Below, piece after piece: positions 51,735 to 58,818 of a stretch of DNA of 58,818 nt. How positions within the stretch are numbered: the stretch's first letter is position 1; every line of letters starts with the position of its first letter. The notes beneath the pieces are model-generated. The model saw only the letters and a list, made by a program, of their open reading frames with translations. It made no database searches and was not told the origin of the DNA. The position numbers were made by a program, and so were the translations under genes. Source of the stretch: Flavobacteriales bacterium (lineage in GTDB: Bacteria > Bacteroidota > Bacteroidia > NS11-12g > UBA955); the NCBI GenBank assembly GCA_947447955.1, contig CANFLS010000015.1, forward strand, positions 1 through 58,818. The letters run 5' to 3'.

Positions 51735-52193
51735 ATGAAAAAAGCAATTTATTTATGCATGATTTTGACGACGTTATTCGTCGCTTGCGAAAAGGAAAAA
51801 CAAGAAGCTCCCAAATCTACCAGAGAACTTTTGGTTGAAAAAAAATGGTATCAAAAAGCAATTTTAGTTAATCCTGCATATTTGGGAATGACTAATCTCT
51901 ATGACAGTCTGATTCCTTGTCAAAAAGACGATATATTTACCTATCGTAACAATGGAAACTATGAAATAGACAACGGGATATTAAAATGCTACGCGAATAG
52001 TCCTCAGATTGATTCAGCAACATTGTGGAAACTGCAAGATAACAAGTTGATTCAATATTTAGATATTGGGTCTCAAATTTTGAGAGATACTTTTACGATT
52101 GAGTTAATTGATGAAAAAAATCTTCATTTAGGAATTTCGTTTAAGTATGGTAAAGAAACATATAAGTATCTTTATAAGTATGAAACTAGGTAA
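51735..52193 (+). CDS. Small lipoprotein, hypothetical
   Basis: 152 aa. Lipobox LFVAC at residues 14-18 followed by EKEKQEAPKSTRELL. The mature part has the 'lipocalin-like' layout common in Bacteroidota: an early LLVEKKWYQK strand, a mid YRNNGNYEIDNG turn, and late strands NKLIQYLDIG and LHLGISF. Family placement is tentative. It is probably co-transcribed with signalling unit 2. Confidence 0.6.
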   Translation: MKKAIYLCMILTTLFVACEKEKQEAPKSTRELLVEKKWYQKAILVNPAYLGMTNLYDSLIPCQKDDIFTYRNNGNYEIDNGILKCYANSPQIDSATLWKLQDNKLIQYLDIGSQILRDTFTIELIDEKNLHLGISFKYGKETYKYLYKYETR

Positions 52194-52221
52194 TGCTGAG
52201 TATGTTTTCTAGTAGATATCC

Positions 52222-52452
52222 AAACCTCAAAAGAAGAACGACCACATGATATAAATCTATCACGACATCGTATTTATAAAGTTTTACATTTGATTTAATA
52301 TTCAAGAGCAAGGTATCAAGTATATGAAAAAACAATTTCAAATCAGCCTATTCAGCATTAGTTTGTGCAGTTTGATTCTTATAATCGCCCAAGGCTGTTG
52401 CAAGGAAAAATGCAATGATTACAAAAACCCTGAATGTGAAAATTACGACCCA
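52222..52452 (+). repeat. Inverted repeat, right arm (promoter plus leader)
   Basis: Reverse complement of 43314-43544 without net indel. It includes the -7 box TACATTTG and the 19-nt palindrome (52244-52262). Confidence 0.85.
52285..52292 (+). promoter_or_regulatory. -7 promoter element (TACATTTG) of lipoprotein paralogue E
   Basis: Exact TAnnTTTG match, 31 nt before the ATG at 52324; same spacing as in the inverted copy before paralogue D. Confidence 0.55.
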
Positions 52453-53160
52453 TGTAGGGCCAATCCATTGAGTAATGCAGATTTTGATATCGTAATGGAT
52501 TATATCGATGCCAAAACCCATTTGAATACATATTACAAAGTGCCCGAAGACGATACAATAGGGACTGGCACATATACCTTTAAATGCTGGCAGGGTGGAA
52601 ACGACAGTGTTCTTTGGAAAATAGGTACCGAAAAAAAATACCGCAGAGGTGATTCTGTCAGAGTTTCTTTTGATGAGGACGTCCCAGGAACAGAAGGGCC
52701 AATAACCATTATGTGTATTACTTGCCGCAAACCCAATCCGAGATGCAAAGCTGGCGATGATGGTAGGGATACTGTGGTCAAGCACTATATTATAGATGCA
52801 TACCGAAAAGGTGATTACGATTCGTATAACGGAGTATTCAGAGGGTGTTTAACTGCCAAACCGCTTGATACATTTAATGTAACGATTATAAATAGTAGAC
52901 CAGACGGTATATTGGCAGCGTATTATAATTTGCCAAATGGGTATCATACAAGGGATATTGACCTGTGGGATATGAGACTTTATAAATATACTAATCGTTT
53001 TGCAACATCAGTAGAGGGAATAACTTTTCTTTTGAACAAGACTTTAGATAGCATTCATGCGGAAATTCCTTCATTAGACCATTTGGGTTTATATCTTGGA
53101 CCTAATCCGGATCCAATTTATAAAAATCCAACTACTTTTAATGGTTATAGAATAAAATAA
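52324..53160 (+). CDS. Cys-rich lipoprotein family, paralogue E (mosaic of D and C)
   Basis: 278 aa. Leader MKKQFQISLFSISL plus CSLILIIAQGCCKEKC and the promoter copy those of paralogue D (inverted repeat). From CRANPLSNADFDIVMDYID onward the body is that of paralogue C, about 88 % identical over the full length by hand count. The family Cys motif, lipobox and FNGYRIK end are intact. It therefore appears to be a recombinant of two genes on the other strand. The following hydrolase fragment begins just after its stop. Confidence 0.78.
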   Translation: MKKQFQISLFSISLCSLILIIAQGCCKEKCNDYKNPECENYDPCRANPLSNADFDIVMDYIDAKTHLNTYYKVPEDDTIGTGTYTFKCWQGGNDSVLWKIGTEKKYRRGDSVRVSFDEDVPGTEGPITIMCITCRKPNPRCKAGDDGRDTVVKHYIIDAYRKGDYDSYNGVFRGCLTAKPLDTFNVTIINSRPDGILAAYYNLPNGYHTRDIDLWDMRLYKYTNRFATSVEGITFLLNKTLDSIHAEIPSLDHLGLYLGPNPDPIYKNPTTFNGYRIK

Positions 53161-53341
53161 TTGAATATGAAAAATATATTGCTTCTGGGTATTTCCATCT
53201 TCCTGCTTAATGTTTGTGAAGCATTTAAGCCCCAAAAAGAATATGTGAATATTCCATCGGACTTTGGAATCAATTTCAAAGAAGTTAAACTAAAAACGCC
53301 AGATGAATACGCTTTGAACTCTTGGGTTTATGAACCGCAAA
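53136..53341 (+). repeat. 206-nt direct repeat, left copy
   Basis: Matches 55259-55464 with constant offset 2123 and 9 mismatches by hand count. It spans the last 25 nt of paralogue E and the first part of the hydrolase gene. Confidence 0.9.
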
Positions 53342-53370
53342 ACCAATTTTTTGGATACGTCGAGATTTGA
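53167..53370 (+). pseudogene. Truncated 5' copy of the alpha/beta-hydrolase gene
   Basis: From ATG 53167 (MKNILLLGISIFLL...) the frame follows the intact gene at 55290 up to NSWVYEPQ, then leaves homology at the repeat end (53341) and stops at 53370. It keeps the signal peptide but none of the catalytic triad. Confidence 0.85.
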
Positions 53371-53392
53371 ATCAAAGTTTCAAGAAAACTAT

Positions 53393-55249
53393 ATGTGCAT
53401 TAACAAACATATAAATATTACCAATAAAACAGTCCTAGTTATCTTACTGAGCCTGTTTTTGTTCATGAATAGACCTGTTTTTGGCCAACAATTCATTAAT
53501 GGCAAATTAACGTATAAGCCTATTATTGGAGGATACTTTAGTAACCCTTTTGCAAACGATATTTACATTTATAAAATGGGGGAGGATTACAAAAGATATT
53601 ACGCTTTACAAACCAGTACAACTTTGCAAAATTGCCGGTATTCCTGGCCCTCTGACAAAATGCCATACGTATATAATGAAATTCCTGGATTGGACACTTT
53701 AGATGTGCATGGTGGTAATTTTTCTTATCAAACAACAATAACTAGAATGTTAAAAGACCCCGCATATAGTTCAGTTAACGGAGTTTGGTATCCTAATTAC
53801 CGTACTGATTCCATATGCGAAATATCTTTGGGGTATAATTCGGATACCATGAGCAGACAAGGATGGAGTTTGGAACTCAATGCCCCATTAATTAAAGATA
53901 GTGCATATACCTTGCAATTTTCAATTAGAAGTGGAAGATTTAATATTGAACAATTATCCGAGAAATTTCATATTCGAAACTTAAATCCTAGAGCCAAATA
54001 CCAAATTGTTGTTGCGCAGTCTAATGACAGAAATGAGCCTGGAGAGGAGTTGTGTAGGATAGATAGGTTTGATATTGTGGGAAAGGATACTTTTCCTTTT
54101 CGTTTTTTGAGTCCGATTTTTGGAGATATTGACTTAGATGTTTACTATAAAATAAGAAAAAACATTGTAGGTAAAAATAATGGAAAGTATTTAACCTTTA
54201 AAATTCAACACAATATGAGAGAAGATACATTTTTTCGCTCTTTAAATCAATCTTTTAATTTTTTGCAGCCAAGGTGTGAAAATTATAGTAATAATCAAAT
54301 AAAAGTTTTTACAACAAGTTTTCTATTGGAAAGCCCGGTGAAAATATTGGGCGACACCATTTTGTGTAATACATCAACTGGTAATATACTTAAGGCTAGC
54401 TCAAATCATACTGCCGACAAATATCTCTGGTCGACAGGTGAAACCACCTCAAGTATAAGTGTTACAATGCCAGGTGTCTATTGGCTAAAAAAAGATCGAA
54501 ACGGAAGCTTAGGCTATGATACGATAGAAATCAAATTAGCCTCGTCCTACCAGGGAAAAAATATAGATACAAGTTTTTGTAGTAGAAATCTGTTGACCTT
54601 AGGCGATTCCGTAGCTGGGGTAAGTGATTACATTTGGAATACTGGCCAAACTACGTATGCTGTAAAGCCTACAATATCGGGTAGATATTTACGAACATTA
54701 ACAATGGGAAGTTGTTCATTCACCGATACGTTTAACGTAGAAGTAAAACCTTCTCATATGGCGATATCGTCAAACATATTCGAAATTTGCAAGGATAGTT
54801 CATATACTTTAAAAAGTTTAATCTCACCAGCGAGCTGGTATGCAGATGGCATATTGAAAAGTAGCAGTCCAGAGTATGATATTATTGCCAGCGAAGCTCA
54901 AGGTATTGTATTACTAACAATTAAAGAATGCGTTCAATTTGATACTATTCGTATTATTCCCATTTATTGCGGCGAACCTTCGGCAATTTATATTCCAAAT
55001 GCTTTTACCCCAAATAGCTCGGGCTTAAATGATACTTTTTACTATGTGGGCAAGGGTTGGGAACTTCAAAGTATGAAAATATATAATCGATGGGGACAAA
55101 AGCTATTCTATGCCCCCATGGCATGGAATGGTGAGTATATGCAAAAAGAATCCCCTGAGGATGTTTACCTTTACGTCATGCAATTTAAACATGTTCAAAC
55201 AAATGAAAAACGTTTCATCAACGGTGTTTTACATTTGTTGCGGAAATAG
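53393..55249 (+). CDS. Secreted protein with gliding-motility-type (CHU_C) C-terminal domain
   Basis: 618 aa. Start at ATG 53393 (MCINKH), because the longer frame from 53330 begins inside the duplicated hydrolase fragment and the signal peptide (VLVILLSLFLFMNRPVFGQQ) follows this Met. The middle shows Ig/PKD-like repeats (SNHTADKYLWSTGETTSSIS; SDYIWNTGQTTYAVKP). The last 90 residues are the type IX C-terminal domain (IPNAFTPNSSGLNDTF, IYNRWGQKLFY). Secreted to the cell surface. The gene lies exactly between the 206-nt direct repeats. Confidence 0.85.
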   Translation: MCINKHINITNKTVLVILLSLFLFMNRPVFGQQFINGKLTYKPIIGGYFSNPFANDIYIYKMGEDYKRYYALQTSTTLQNCRYSWPSDKMPYVYNEIPGLDTLDVHGGNFSYQTTITRMLKDPAYSSVNGVWYPNYRTDSICEISLGYNSDTMSRQGWSLELNAPLIKDSAYTLQFSIRSGRFNIEQLSEKFHIRNLNPRAKYQIVVAQSNDRNEPGEELCRIDRFDIVGKDTFPFRFLSPIFGDIDLDVYYKIRKNIVGKNNGKYLTFKIQHNMREDTFFRSLNQSFNFLQPRCENYSNNQIKVFTTSFLLESPVKILGDTILCNTSTGNILKASSNHTADKYLWSTGETTSSISVTMPGVYWLKKDRNGSLGYDTIEIKLASSYQGKNIDTSFCSRNLLTLGDSVAGVSDYIWNTGQTTYAVKPTISGRYLRTLTMGSCSFTDTFNVEVKPSHMAISSNIFEICKDSSYTLKSLISPASWYADGILKSSSPEYDIIASEAQGIVLLTIKECVQFDTIRIIPIYCGEPSAIYIPNAFTPNSSGLNDTFYYVGKGWELQSMKIYNRWGQKLFYAPMAWNGEYMQKESPEDVYLYVMQFKHVQTNEKRFINGVLHLLRK

Positions 55250-55258
55250 ATGATTAAA

Positions 55259-55464
55259 TTTTAATGGTTATAGAATAAAATAATTGAATATGAAAAATAT
55301 ATTGCTTCTGGGTATTTCCATCTTCCTGCTTAATGTCTGTGAAGCATTTAAGCCCAAAAAAGAATATGTGAATATTCCGTCTGACTTTGGAATTAATTTC
55401 AAAGAAGTTAAACTAAAAACGCCAGATGGATATGATTTGAACTCTTGGGTTTATGAGCCGCAAA
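55259..55464 (+). repeat. 206-nt direct repeat, right copy
   Basis: Partner of 53136-53341. It starts in non-coding sequence here, with the last 25 nt of paralogue E's coding end copied out of context. Confidence 0.9.
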
Positions 55465-56078
55465 CTGTTGATTCAAATACGCAAACCGTTTTGATACTCA
55501 ATTCCGATGCTGGAAATATGTCCTACAATATCGAATATGCTGCAAATCTGCAAATTAGAGGATATCGGGTTGTAACCTTCGATTACAGGGGATTTGGGAA
55601 AAGTAGTCCTTTTCAGTTCGATAGTTTAGATTTTTACAGCAACAAATTAGAAATAGATTGTAAAACTTTGGTTGATTATATAAATTCTGAATACAAGTCA
55701 AAGCCCCATCTTTTAGCACTTTCGCTAGGTAGTTTGGTGGTATTGAATAGCGCATCTAAAATTGATTCATTAACAGCCAATTACATTTTTGAAGGTGCCG
55801 TTTTTAACCCCGTGGCTTTTCTAAATAGAGTCGAAAAATACAAGCGTAAAAAGTTAAAATACAACGGTTTGGACTTAAAAAAATCAAGTTTATTGCCTAT
55901 TCATCATGTTTTAATTTTTGGGGGACTAAAGGACGATTACTCAACTGTTGATGACAGTATCGAATTTGTAAGGAACAATCAAAATGCCAATTTAATCGTT
56001 TTCAATGGCAATCATTTAGAAGGGATGAGGTCTTTGAATGAAAAGTACTTTGATTATATTTCTGTAGTGCTTCATTAA
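55290..56078 (+). CDS. Exported alpha/beta-hydrolase fold protein
   Basis: 262 aa. Start ATG 55290; the in-frame TTG at 55284 is not needed. Signal peptide LLLGISIFLLNVCEA. Alpha/beta fold: VLILNSDAGNMSYNIEYA, FDYRGFGKSS, nucleophile elbow ALSLGS (the first Gly of GxSxG is Ala), an Asp in GGLKDDYSTVD and a His in FNGNHLEG. A serine hydrolase or esterase-like enzyme; substrate unknown. A 5' copy lies 2.1 kb upstream. Confidence 0.82.
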   Translation: MKNILLLGISIFLLNVCEAFKPKKEYVNIPSDFGINFKEVKLKTPDGYDLNSWVYEPQTVDSNTQTVLILNSDAGNMSYNIEYAANLQIRGYRVVTFDYRGFGKSSPFQFDSLDFYSNKLEIDCKTLVDYINSEYKSKPHLLALSLGSLVVLNSASKIDSLTANYIFEGAVFNPVAFLNRVEKYKRKKLKYNGLDLKKSSLLPIHHVLIFGGLKDDYSTVDDSIEFVRNNQNANLIVFNGNHLEGMRSLNEKYFDYISVVLH

Positions 56079-56115
56079 TTTGGTAAATACTATTTTGAAA
56101 ATTCACAAACCAGTT

Positions 56116-56123
56116 TAAATTTG
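56116..56123 (+). promoter_or_regulatory. -7 promoter element (TAAATTTG)
   Basis: Exact TAnnTTTG match, 12 nt before ATG 56136. Confidence 0.5.
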
Positions 56124-56135
56124 TTATATAAAACC

Positions 56136-58818
56136 ATGATTCTAAATAAAAACAAATCAGTACTTTATGTGGTGCTGTTAATATTTATAATTCTTTCAAA
56201 TTCTTTGAATGGACAGAGGGTTTTAAGTTTTGCAGGTACACGCGGTGTCTATAAACAAAAAGTGTATGGATCATATTTATATATGATGCTCGGAACAGAT
56301 AACTACAGATGCGATTTGTACAGATTAAAACTTCCGAATGGCAATCCAGAACCCTTAGATACGGCAATAGATAATGGACAATCAGTTGTGATGTCAGACA
56401 GTGGCGTATTTTACATATCATTCAAATATGATGCGAATGGAAATGATGGCAAACATTATCTGAATTATTTTTCATTTTCAAAGAATTCAAAAGTGTTTTC
56501 AAAAGAAATCAATTTATATGTTGCACATCCGAACAGGACATGGCCAAGTTCTCCTAAGCTTGTAAATAATAAATATTACATCTCTGCTTTTTATAATGGA
56601 AAAAATTGTATTTGGGAGAGTGATGGTACAGATAAAGGTACTAAAGTTATTTTTTCAAGTGACATAGAAATAAAAGATTATCGAATTTTTTTCAATAAGC
56701 CACTTGTCATTTCGTCCATTGGAAATGATCTAGTCTTACTGGATCATAAAAATCAACAAATCTTAAAATACAAAGCCCCAGCATCGAACTATTTCATGTT
56801 TTACCACAACAGGAATGATGTTTGTATCCTTTTAAAAAATTCAAAGTTAATTCGATTAACTGAACAGTATCAAATAGATTCTATATCATTCGCGAACAAA
56901 GGATTTCCACATTATATCTCCTATGCGAATGACAGTATGTTAACAGGTTACAAACTGAATCAAACTTATACTTTCAATCTAAAGCTCACCCCTCCATATA
57001 CTTACGACAGTGTCCCTCCCTCAAAATTTCTTCAATCAATGGGTACTTATGTTTTGGATAGAACCAATAGTCAATTTATGTCAATATGGAGTATGAAGCA
57101 CGGTGTAGAAATGGCTTTTGCCCCGAGATTTGACAGTTTAAGATTTGTCAGAGATTTATATCCAGGACAAAGTTCTGGAATTTTCAATATTAAAAGTCCA
57201 GAGGAAATGCTGGTTGATAAAAACACAGCATACTTCTTTGGTAGAAATGGTTCAGATAAAAAGTATTATGTGTATTCATGCGATGGGAAAACAATGAAAA
57301 GTCATTTTCCCATTGATGTATCGCACAATGTTACTAAGTTAGTTTGTAAAAATGATAGTTTTTTAGTGTGGAGTTATTTTATAAAGGAGACATTTTATAT
57401 TGAAATTAGAAATTTATTTCAAAATGATACACAACCGGCTTTTAAATATTTCAAAAATGACAATCATGGAAAGAACGGAGAATGGTTGAGAACCGTAGCT
57501 AAAGTTTCGACATATTCCCAACTTATAGATTGGGGTTCAAAGACAATTTATAGCAATGCGGTAAAAAGCGACAAAAATGGAAATGTATTTACAAGTGCGA
57601 GTTTCAGTCAATCCACTGGCTATGGTAACTATTATATGTGTTATTCAGATACAAATTTATTTCAGAAGATTAAAGGCGATAAATTCATTGTAAAATACGA
57701 TTCTTTGGGTAATCTTCTATGGAATTTTTCATTTGGTAATTATAAGGATTTCAATCAAGAGAAATTTGGATTCGATATAGATAATCAAGGAGATGTGGTT
57801 GTGTCAAGCAAGTATTCGACCGAACTCTTCCTGGATACCCTTGTCCTAAAAAGCAAACAAGGTATAACTTATGCATTTAAATTAGACGGTCAAACAGGAA
57901 AGCTAAAATGGGTGAATGAATTTTTAGCGAATAGGTCTTTTAATTCTAGTCATGATCAGAAAATCACAATTGACAACGAAAACAACATCTATGTGAGTTT
58001 CCTTTTTTCAGATGGTAGGGCAAATATTGGATCATTTCAAATTAATTCGACAAAGAGTCCAGCAAATGCCATTTTAAAATTAGATAAAGATGGTAATAAT
58101 CTTTGGGCAAAATGCACAGAAACACCTTGGAATGATATGTATGGTTCGAGTAGAGACTTGAAATATGATTCTGTAAATCAATGTGTTTATGATTTGATTG
58201 GCCAAGGCGCGTACAATTGGAGTTCTTCATGTAAATATTCCGATTTCAGAAGCGTGTTGCATAAAATAAATAAAAACGGAGAATTCAATGAAATGCGTCA
58301 AATTGAAGGAGACGATTTGAATGGGTCAAGAGTCATGGCCATTACAAAAAACAATTCAGTTTTTGTAAGTGGATTTTATAGGGGTGATTTGTCTATTGCT
58401 CCATTGTCAACTAGAAGTGCTCTAGATAAAAACACGGGCTGCAACAAATGGGAGCAATTTAATGCGACTTTCAATGCAAAAAATGGAGAAGTTTTAAGTT
58501 TGCGTGGTACTCCTAATGATGAATTCTTTCCATTAGATATTTGTTCAGATTACCGATATATTTATGTTTTGGGGGCTAGTGGAATTCCGAATGAAAAAAT
58601 GTATTCATTGAGTATCCAACGCTATACACATTTTGGCCGTTTGGTTGGAAAACGTTTGTTAAACAAATGTCTTGTAGGTACTCCGTTTGATTTTAATGAT
58701 AATTATAATATTGCTCTTAACGGGAATTCTCACTTGATTATTTCGATGAATGCATATTCCATTATTGCTCCGTTTGATAATTTTGTTGACAATTACGAGG
58801 GACTTTCGGTATACAGAT
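56136..58818 (+). CDS. Large secreted beta-repeat protein (3' end outside window)
   Basis: At least 894 codons, open to the window end. Signal peptide VVLLIFIILSNSLNGQ. The N-terminal half has strand-turn repeats with Asp/Asn loops (GKNCIWESDGTDKGTKVI). The second half has repeated 'K.D..G...W...' units (FIVKYDSLGNLLWNFSF, AFKLDGQTGKLKWVNEF, ILKLDKDGNNLWAKC) typical of SBBP/propeller-like surface proteins of Bacteroidota. A type IX sorting tail is expected but not visible. Confidence 0.75.
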   Translation, partial: MILNKNKSVLYVVLLIFIILSNSLNGQRVLSFAGTRGVYKQKVYGSYLYMMLGTDNYRCDLYRLKLPNGNPEPLDTAIDNGQSVVMSDSGVFYISFKYDANGNDGKHYLNYFSFSKNSKVFSKEINLYVAHPNRTWPSSPKLVNNKYYISAFYNGKNCIWESDGTDKGTKVIFSSDIEIKDYRIFFNKPLVISSIGNDLVLLDHKNQQILKYKAPASNYFMFYHNRNDVCILLKNSKLIRLTEQYQIDSISFANKGFPHYISYANDSMLTGYKLNQTYTFNLKLTPPYTYDSVPPSKFLQSMGTYVLDRTNSQFMSIWSMKHGVEMAFAPRFDSLRFVRDLYPGQSSGIFNIKSPEEMLVDKNTAYFFGRNGSDKKYYVYSCDGKTMKSHFPIDVSHNVTKLVCKNDSFLVWSYFIKETFYIEIRNLFQNDTQPAFKYFKNDNHGKNGEWLRTVAKVSTYSQLIDWGSKTIYSNAVKSDKNGNVFTSASFSQSTGYGNYYMCYSDTNLFQKIKGDKFIVKYDSLGNLLWNFSFGNYKDFNQEKFGFDIDNQGDVVVSSKYSTELFLDTLVLKSKQGITYAFKLDGQTGKLKWVNEFLANRSFNSSHDQKITIDNENNIYVSFLFSDGRANIGSFQINSTKSPANAILKLDKDGNNLWAKCTETPWNDMYGSSRDLKYDSVNQCVYDLIGQGAYNWSSSCKYSDFRSVLHKINKNGEFNEMRQIEGDDLNGSRVMAITKNNSVFVSGFYRGDLSIAPLSTRSALDKNTGCNKWEQFNATFNAKNGEVLSLRGTPNDEFFPLDICSDYRYIYVLGASGIPNEKMYSLSIQRYTHFGRLVGKRLLNKCLVGTPFDFNDNYNIALNGNSHLIISMNAYSIIAPFDNFVDNYEGLSVYR

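Noticed and set aside
43314-52452. Site-specific invertase-driven phase variation as an established system
   Set aside because: No recombinase gene is in the window and both orientations cannot be seen in one sequence; kept only as a testable idea.
53330-53392. N-terminal extension of the gliding-type protein
   Set aside because: Its first codons come from the duplicated hydrolase fragment and no export signal is possible from that start; ATG 53393 begins a normal signal peptide.
1-58818. tRNA, rRNA, riboswitch or CRISPR features
   Set aside because: I scanned the intergenic regions by eye and saw no cloverleaf, rRNA core, known riboswitch core or regularly spaced repeats; a covariance-model search would be needed to exclude small RNAs.

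Overview
This window is chromosomal DNA of a Bacteroidota bacterium. It is AT-rich (my impression, not counted). It carries a six-gene alternative complex III operon (actABCDEF), a type IX secretion sorting domain and a gliding-motility-type C-terminal domain on two secreted proteins, and promoters with the TAnnTTTG -7 element known from this phylum. Shine-Dalgarno sites are nearly absent; the two clear exceptions are rpsA and actD. I found no rRNA, tRNA, CRISPR array, transposase or integrase.

Bases 1-32,574 are mostly conserved housekeeping genes: a SNF2 helicase fragment, ung, ftsE, the CCA-adding enzyme, serS, a DinB-like protein, cystathionine beta-synthase, map, a metallo-beta-lactamase-fold hydrolase, a GT39-like membrane protein with a TPR tail, a Gfo/Idh/MocA oxidoreductase, rpsA, a queuosine-precursor-type transporter, a TPR protein, a lytic transglycosylase, the act operon and valS. 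Several start codons lie only 4-8 bases after the -7 box, which suggests leaderless or nearly leaderless mRNAs. For several minus-strand genes the intrinsic terminator lies inside the last codons of the facing plus-strand gene.

Bases 32,575-35,935 form a small defence-type island. An AAA15 ATPase and an RloB-like protein (RloA/RloB, related to AbiL) lie between two copies of the valS-terminator repeat. Next comes an AbiEi-like (DUF6088) antitoxin gene broken by an in-frame TAA. Its promoter and a perfect 10-bp inverted-repeat operator are intact, but no AbiEii toxin follows.

Bases 36,000-58,818 are a fast-evolving surface-protein region. A minus-strand operon encodes two barrel-like proteins, a T9SS cargo protein and four paralogous cysteine-rich lipoproteins. 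A fifth lipoprotein paralogue lies about 9 kb away on the other strand. Short 5' cassettes encoding signal peptides have been swapped, stacked or left orphaned among these genes. A 231-nt inverted repeat (promoter plus leader) brackets about 8.7 kb. That segment holds two paralogous three-gene signalling units (multi-pass membrane protein, cytoplasmic-facing histidine kinase, NarL-type regulator) and small exported proteins including a predicted HExxH metallopeptidase and a CxxC thioredoxin-like protein. Further right, a gliding-type secreted protein gene sits between 206-nt direct repeats made from the 5' part of a hydrolase gene. The window ends inside a large secreted protein gene.

The most novel-looking content is the leader-swapping lipoprotein locus with its interleaved signalling units. 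The terminator-flanked RloAB island comes second.
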